Below are positions 60,897-64,000 of a DNA stretch of 64,000 nucleotides, one piece after another. Position 1 is the stretch's first letter. Each line of letters begins with the position of its first letter. The translations under genes and the position numbers were made by a program. This DNA is from CAYXTW01 sp964452645 (GTDB taxonomy: Bacteria; Zixibacteria; MSB-5A5; GN15; PGXB01). The notes under the pieces were generated by a model. The model ran no database searches. It was not told the origin of the DNA and was given only the letters and a program-made list of their open reading frames with translations. The DNA lies in the NCBI GenBank assembly GCA_964452645.1, contig CAYVMO010000002.1, positions 163,051-227,050 on the forward strand, in the 5' to 3' direction.

Positions 60897-63002
60897 TTAA
60901 TTGGTATAAATAATTAATTTGTCGCCGGCCCTTATCCTTCTCGGATTGGAGACATCATTCCAGGCTTTTAACCTTGCCACGGTAGTGTTATACAGCGCGG
61001 CGATTTCCCAGAGCGTATCCCCTTCGCGAACCGTGTAAACCTGATAATCATTACTCGATATATTGCCCGGGGACGTCGTTCCCGATACAGCCAGCTTCTG
61101 CCCCGGATAAATTCTGCTGTTGCGGCCAAGGCCATTTAAACTTCTGAGACGGCTGGTGGTTGTTCCAAACCGGCGAGCGATATCCCAAAGAGTATCGCCT
61201 TTTTTGACTTTATATGTAAATGTATCGTTATCCGATTCCGCCTGGGTGTATGTCTGATCGTCTGTTTCGTCGAAACCAATCCGCAGCTTTTGCCCGACAT
61301 AAATTCGGGCCCGTCGGTCCAGATTATTAAGTCGTCTGATTTGATCGGGAGTCTTGCCGAAAGCGCGCGCGATGTCCCAGACGGTATCGCCGGCACGTAT
61401 AATATAAATATCGCCCTGAGCTTCGTAATCCCGACTCCTTTTATTGTCGGAATAATTGCGGTCATTGGGAACCGGAATAACCAGATGTTTGCCGGCGTAG
61501 ATTTTCGAGCGACGATTTAAATTATTGGCCTCGAATATGGCGTATTGCGAGACACCGTACTTTCGGGCGATGGTTGAAACCGTTTCTCCCCGCATGATTT
61601 TATGCTTAACAAAGCTTGTTTCTTTGGACGACGGCATTCTGTCATAAGCGGCCAGGAATTTCTTTTTAGAACCGCTGGGAATACGCAGCTTGTAATCCTT
61701 GACGCTCGGCGGTGTAAACTGGCGAAGCAGTTCCGGATTCAGTTCTTTTAAATCACCGACACTACAGTCGACCTCTTTTGCAACCGTCTCAAGGTCAAGG
61801 GATTTATTTATTAAAACCACATCATATTCCCACTTCGGATGATATTCTATATCGGCGAAACCGAACCGCTCCGGATTCTTGCAAATCATCGTCGCCGCCA
61901 TAAAGAAAGGCACATAATCCATAGTCTGCTTTTTCAGCTTCATTTTCCAGAAATCAGTCGTATTTTGTCTTCTGATGGCATTGCGTATTCTCCCCGGCCC
62001 ACCATTGTATGCCGCCATGGCCAATTCCCATGTGCCGAATTCATCGTACAAGTCTTTTAGAAATTGCGCCGCTGCGATGGTGGCCTTGACCGGATCCTTT
62101 CTTTCATCAAACCACCAGCTTCGGCTTAATTTATAAAGCCGACCGGTCGAGGCTATAAATTGCCATAAACCCATCGCCCGCGCCCAGGAATAAGCGCGAG
62201 GATTGAATCCGGATTCGACCAAAGCCAGATATTTCAAATCGGTCGGAAGTCCCATATCGGCAAAAATGGAATCGATAATAGGACTGAATCTGGTCGAGCG
62301 GCTCAGATATTCGGTGAAAGCATCGCGGGCGACAGTCTGATAATATAAGATACAGCTTTTTACGCGCTCATTCAGAATAACAGGGACATTATAGGCGATT
62401 TTTTCCTGAGCGTAAGCTTCGAGCCGGTTATACTCGGTGGAATCAATCTTCAAGTGATTGATATCGGAAAAACGTGCCATCAGAGCATCGGCTGAAACAT
62501 CGCCCGGAAGATGACCAAGCGAAAGCAAGGTGTTTCGGTAATTGGCAATAATATCCACGAGCAACTTATTGTACTTGACCGCCTCGGGCGTAAGGGAATC
62601 CGCCTCGGTATCAATATCCAGATTTCCCAGAATAGACAATGCCTTTTCAAAATAATATTCGGCTTCCTCCCAGGCCGTCTCGTGATTGGCCGTCACCCCC
62701 ATTGTGTAATACTCCTGGGCAATCGTTAATTCACGATAAACATAGTCGTCGACGGCGACCGATAAATCCTCGGCAACATCAAGACTATCATATACTTCAT
62801 CGGGCGACTGGTTCAACCGGTCGAGTTCGATGTCTTCTTCGACATATCGGGAGGAATCGTCCGGCACACTTCGCGCATGCGCCAGATAGGTCGCCGTCTC
62901 GTGTGGGGAAACGGTTGTTTTTTTCAAATCAGGTCGGGTGCAGGAAAGATTCCCCGCCCCGAGCACCGGTATGATTATAGCGATCAAGCAATATTTTTTC
63001 AT
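60897..63002 (-). CDS. mltD: MltD-like lytic murein transglycosylase with four LysM domains
   Basis: A 701-residue lipoprotein (lipobox ending GNLSC) that cleaves peptidoglycan glycan strands. I prefer the ATG at 63002, with AGGA nine bases upstream, over a TTG three codons earlier. A long N-terminal helical region (about 60-220) precedes an SLT domain (about 220-360). The catalytic Glu is in LALVESGFNPRAYS, followed by GLWQFI and MAAYNGGPGRI. Four LysM repeats close the protein at roughly 467-512, 533-577, 597-641 and 656-701. E. coli MltD has two LysM repeats, so four is expanded. Confidence 0.92.
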   Translation of the reverse strand: MKKYCLIAIIIPVLGAGNLSCTRPDLKKTTVSPHETATYLAHARSVPDDSSRYVEEDIELDRLNQSPDEVYDSLDVAEDLSVAVDDYVYRELTIAQEYYTMGVTANHETAWEEAEYYFEKALSILGNLDIDTEADSLTPEAVKYNKLLVDIIANYRNTLLSLGHLPGDVSADALMARFSDINHLKIDSTEYNRLEAYAQEKIAYNVPVILNERVKSCILYYQTVARDAFTEYLSRSTRFSPIIDSIFADMGLPTDLKYLALVESGFNPRAYSWARAMGLWQFIASTGRLYKLSRSWWFDERKDPVKATIAAAQFLKDLYDEFGTWELAMAAYNGGPGRIRNAIRRQNTTDFWKMKLKKQTMDYVPFFMAATMICKNPERFGFADIEYHPKWEYDVVLINKSLDLETVAKEVDCSVGDLKELNPELLRQFTPPSVKDYKLRIPSGSKKKFLAAYDRMPSSKETSFVKHKIMRGETVSTIARKYGVSQYAIFEANNLNRRSKIYAGKHLVIPVPNDRNYSDNKRSRDYEAQGDIYIIRAGDTVWDIARAFGKTPDQIRRLNNLDRRARIYVGQKLRIGFDETDDQTYTQAESDNDTFTYKVKKGDTLWDIARRFGTTTSRLRSLNGLGRNSRIYPGQKLAVSGTTSPGNISSNDYQVYTVREGDTLWEIAALYNTTVARLKAWNDVSNPRRIRAGDKLIIYTN

Positions 63003-63105
63003 TTTTTTCAAATCCTATGTCAATGCTGTCAAATCCCCTTTATGGCCATTATTATCGGTCGGTAACATTAACTACTTTAAAATATTTCTTTCTAACCTGT
63101 TGACA

Positions 63106-63135
63106 TATATACGAAAATACGAAAATTCATGTCAA
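63106..63135 (-). promoter_or_regulatory. promoter of mltD
   Basis: On the minus strand TTGACA, an 18-nt spacer and TATATA (or 17 nt and GTATAT). The plus strand carries its own TTGACA at 63100-63105, so the box pair is nearly symmetrical. Confidence 0.5.
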
Positions 63136-63148
63136 GCGTTTAATTTTG

Positions 63149-64000
63149 TTATGGCCAAAATCTAATTAAAAATTCGAATGTTTCTTCGGCCGATTCGAAA
63201 CACTTAATCTTCTCCATTCCCTTAAACCAGGTTATCTGCCGCTTGGCAAACCGGCGGCTGTTTTGTTTTATAAGATTGATTGCGGTGTTCAAATCTATTA
63301 ATCCATCAATATGTTTAATTGTTTCCGTATAGCCAATTACATCAATATTCTCAACTATCTCTTTAAATCCCGTCGCGCAAATTCCCTTTACTTCATCAAA
63401 TAAGCCGAGCTCTATCATCCGATCAACCCGCCTATTAATTTTGTCATAAAGGACATCGCGGGGCGGCATCAGGCAGATAATTTCAAAATTATAATTATCA
63501 TTGACCGGTGTCGACGCCAGCAGCTCGGTTTTTGTTTTTCCGGTTATATAATAAATTTCAAGGGCCCGAATTATCTTTTTTATATTGTGCGGGTGAACTG
63601 CCGCGGCTTCCTCCGGGTCTATTTCCTGAAGCTTTTCGTAAAGATATTGCGGGCCTTTTTCGATCGTATCATTTTCCAGCTTCTTACGAACATCAAAATC
63701 ATCTTCGATCTCCACGATTCCATCGACCAGAGAACTGATGTACAATCCGGTCCCGCCGCAAATCAGCGGGACGTTTCCCCCGGATAGAATCTCCTCAATG
63801 ATTCTACGGGCATCCCGGACAAAATCAAAAGCGGTATACCTATCCCCCGGCCGGACAAAATCCACCAGATGAAAATTATATTTCTTAAGGATATCCTCCG
63901 GAGGTTTGTCGGTGCCGATAGAAAGAAGTTTATATATCTGACGGGAATCGGCGGAGATGACATGAATATCAGGACGGTTTTCCAGCAGGCGCAGCGCCAC
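63149..64000 (-). CDS. miaA: tRNA dimethylallyltransferase, 5' truncated by the window edge
   Basis: Transfers a dimethylallyl group to N6 of A37 in tRNAs that read UNN codons. Visible motifs include ISADSRQIYKLLSIGT (the DSRQ site), the IGGTGLYISSLVDGI-type loop and a late ITWFKGME region. The ATP-binding P-loop near the N-terminus lies beyond the end of the window, so the gene is 5' incomplete here. The first visible codon (GTG at 64000) is an internal Val. 283 residues are visible of a normal length near 300-310. Confidence 0.95.
   Translation of the reverse strand: MALRLLENRPDIHVISADSRQIYKLLSIGTDKPPEDILKKYNFHLVDFVRPGDRYTAFDFVRDARRIIEEILSGGNVPLICGGTGLYISSLVDGIVEIEDDFDVRKKLENDTIEKGPQYLYEKLQEIDPEEAAAVHPHNIKKIIRALEIYYITGKTKTELLASTPVNDNYNFEIICLMPPRDVLYDKINRRVDRMIELGLFDEVKGICATGFKEIVENIDVIGYTETIKHIDGLIDLNTAINLIKQNSRRFAKRQITWFKGMEKIKCFESAEETFEFLIRFWP

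Noticed and set aside
1..64000. Mobile elements, CRISPR arrays or prophage genes
   Set aside because: I saw no transposase, integrase, terminal inverted repeats with target duplications, spaced direct repeats or phage structural genes on either strand.

Overview
The window reads as a chromosomal segment of a Gram-negative bacterium of moderate GC content, most likely an uncultured member of the FCB group; Zixibacteria or a close relative is my best guess. This is an inference from several signs: secreted proteins with C-terminal FlgD/type A-like sorting domains, dockerin-like repeats built on a NIFDVTYLI core, SbsA-type Ig-like lipoproteins, TPR lipoproteins, a COX24-type mini ribosomal protein, and outer-membrane barrels. 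No single marker decides it. I see no insertion sequence, prophage, integrase or CRISPR array.

Layout. 1-9.5 kb (+): a translation/RNA-metabolism operon, infB (5' truncated by the window edge), a DUF503 gene, rbfA, nrnA, truB, ribF, rpsO, pnp, then an M16 protease and a polysaccharide deacetylase, many with overlapping starts and stops. 9.6-12.1 kb: leuS with its own promoter. 12.2-13.9 kb (-): two related signal-peptide proteins with glycine-zipper membrane hairpins; the first is broken by an in-frame TGA. 14-21 kb (-): DacA-like carboxypeptidase, ABC-2 permease and ATPase, then a tightly coupled set made of a DUF72 protein, an unlisted 40-residue zinc ribbon, three unknown membrane proteins and a DUF6754-like protein. 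21-23.9 kb (+): a sugar-type ABC importer without an ATPase. 24-29 kb: an OmpA-type lipoprotein, then tyrS with TPR and Ig-like lipoproteins (-). 29.4-34.5 kb (+): PBP1A, tRNA-Leu(CAA), a large secreted protein. 34.5-37 kb (-): an XRE regulator and a membrane glycosyltransferase-like/TPR protein. 37-40 kb (+): TldD (with a Tat signal) and TldE. 40-48 kb: mostly secreted proteins, namely a thioredoxin-like dockerin protein, a Ca-binding small protein coupled to an outer-membrane barrel that carries a second in-frame TGA, a small Lys-rich zinc protein, a THEP1 NTPase, and a papain-like protease with dockerin repeats. 48-54 kb: PilZ, PepF, tRNA-Leu(TAA), tRNA-Thr(CGT), a barrel, a flavin split-barrel protein, a candidate structured small RNA, and a three-repeat secreted protein. 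54-64 kb: clpB behind a structured leader, a large secreted BACON/sorting-domain protein, the COX24-like mini protein, HU, SppA, a four-LysM MltD, and miaA (5' end cut by the window edge).

The two ends are ordinary housekeeping. The points most worth following are the two genes interrupted by a single in-frame TGA; the promoter-driven 73-nt hairpin RNA near 52.5 kb; the 68-nt folded clpB leader; a shared TTGAC-N16-TATATT promoter with a 5'-UTR hairpin in front of three secreted-protein units; the DUF6754/zinc-ribbon membrane cluster; and the TldD/TldE pair in which only TldD carries an export signal.
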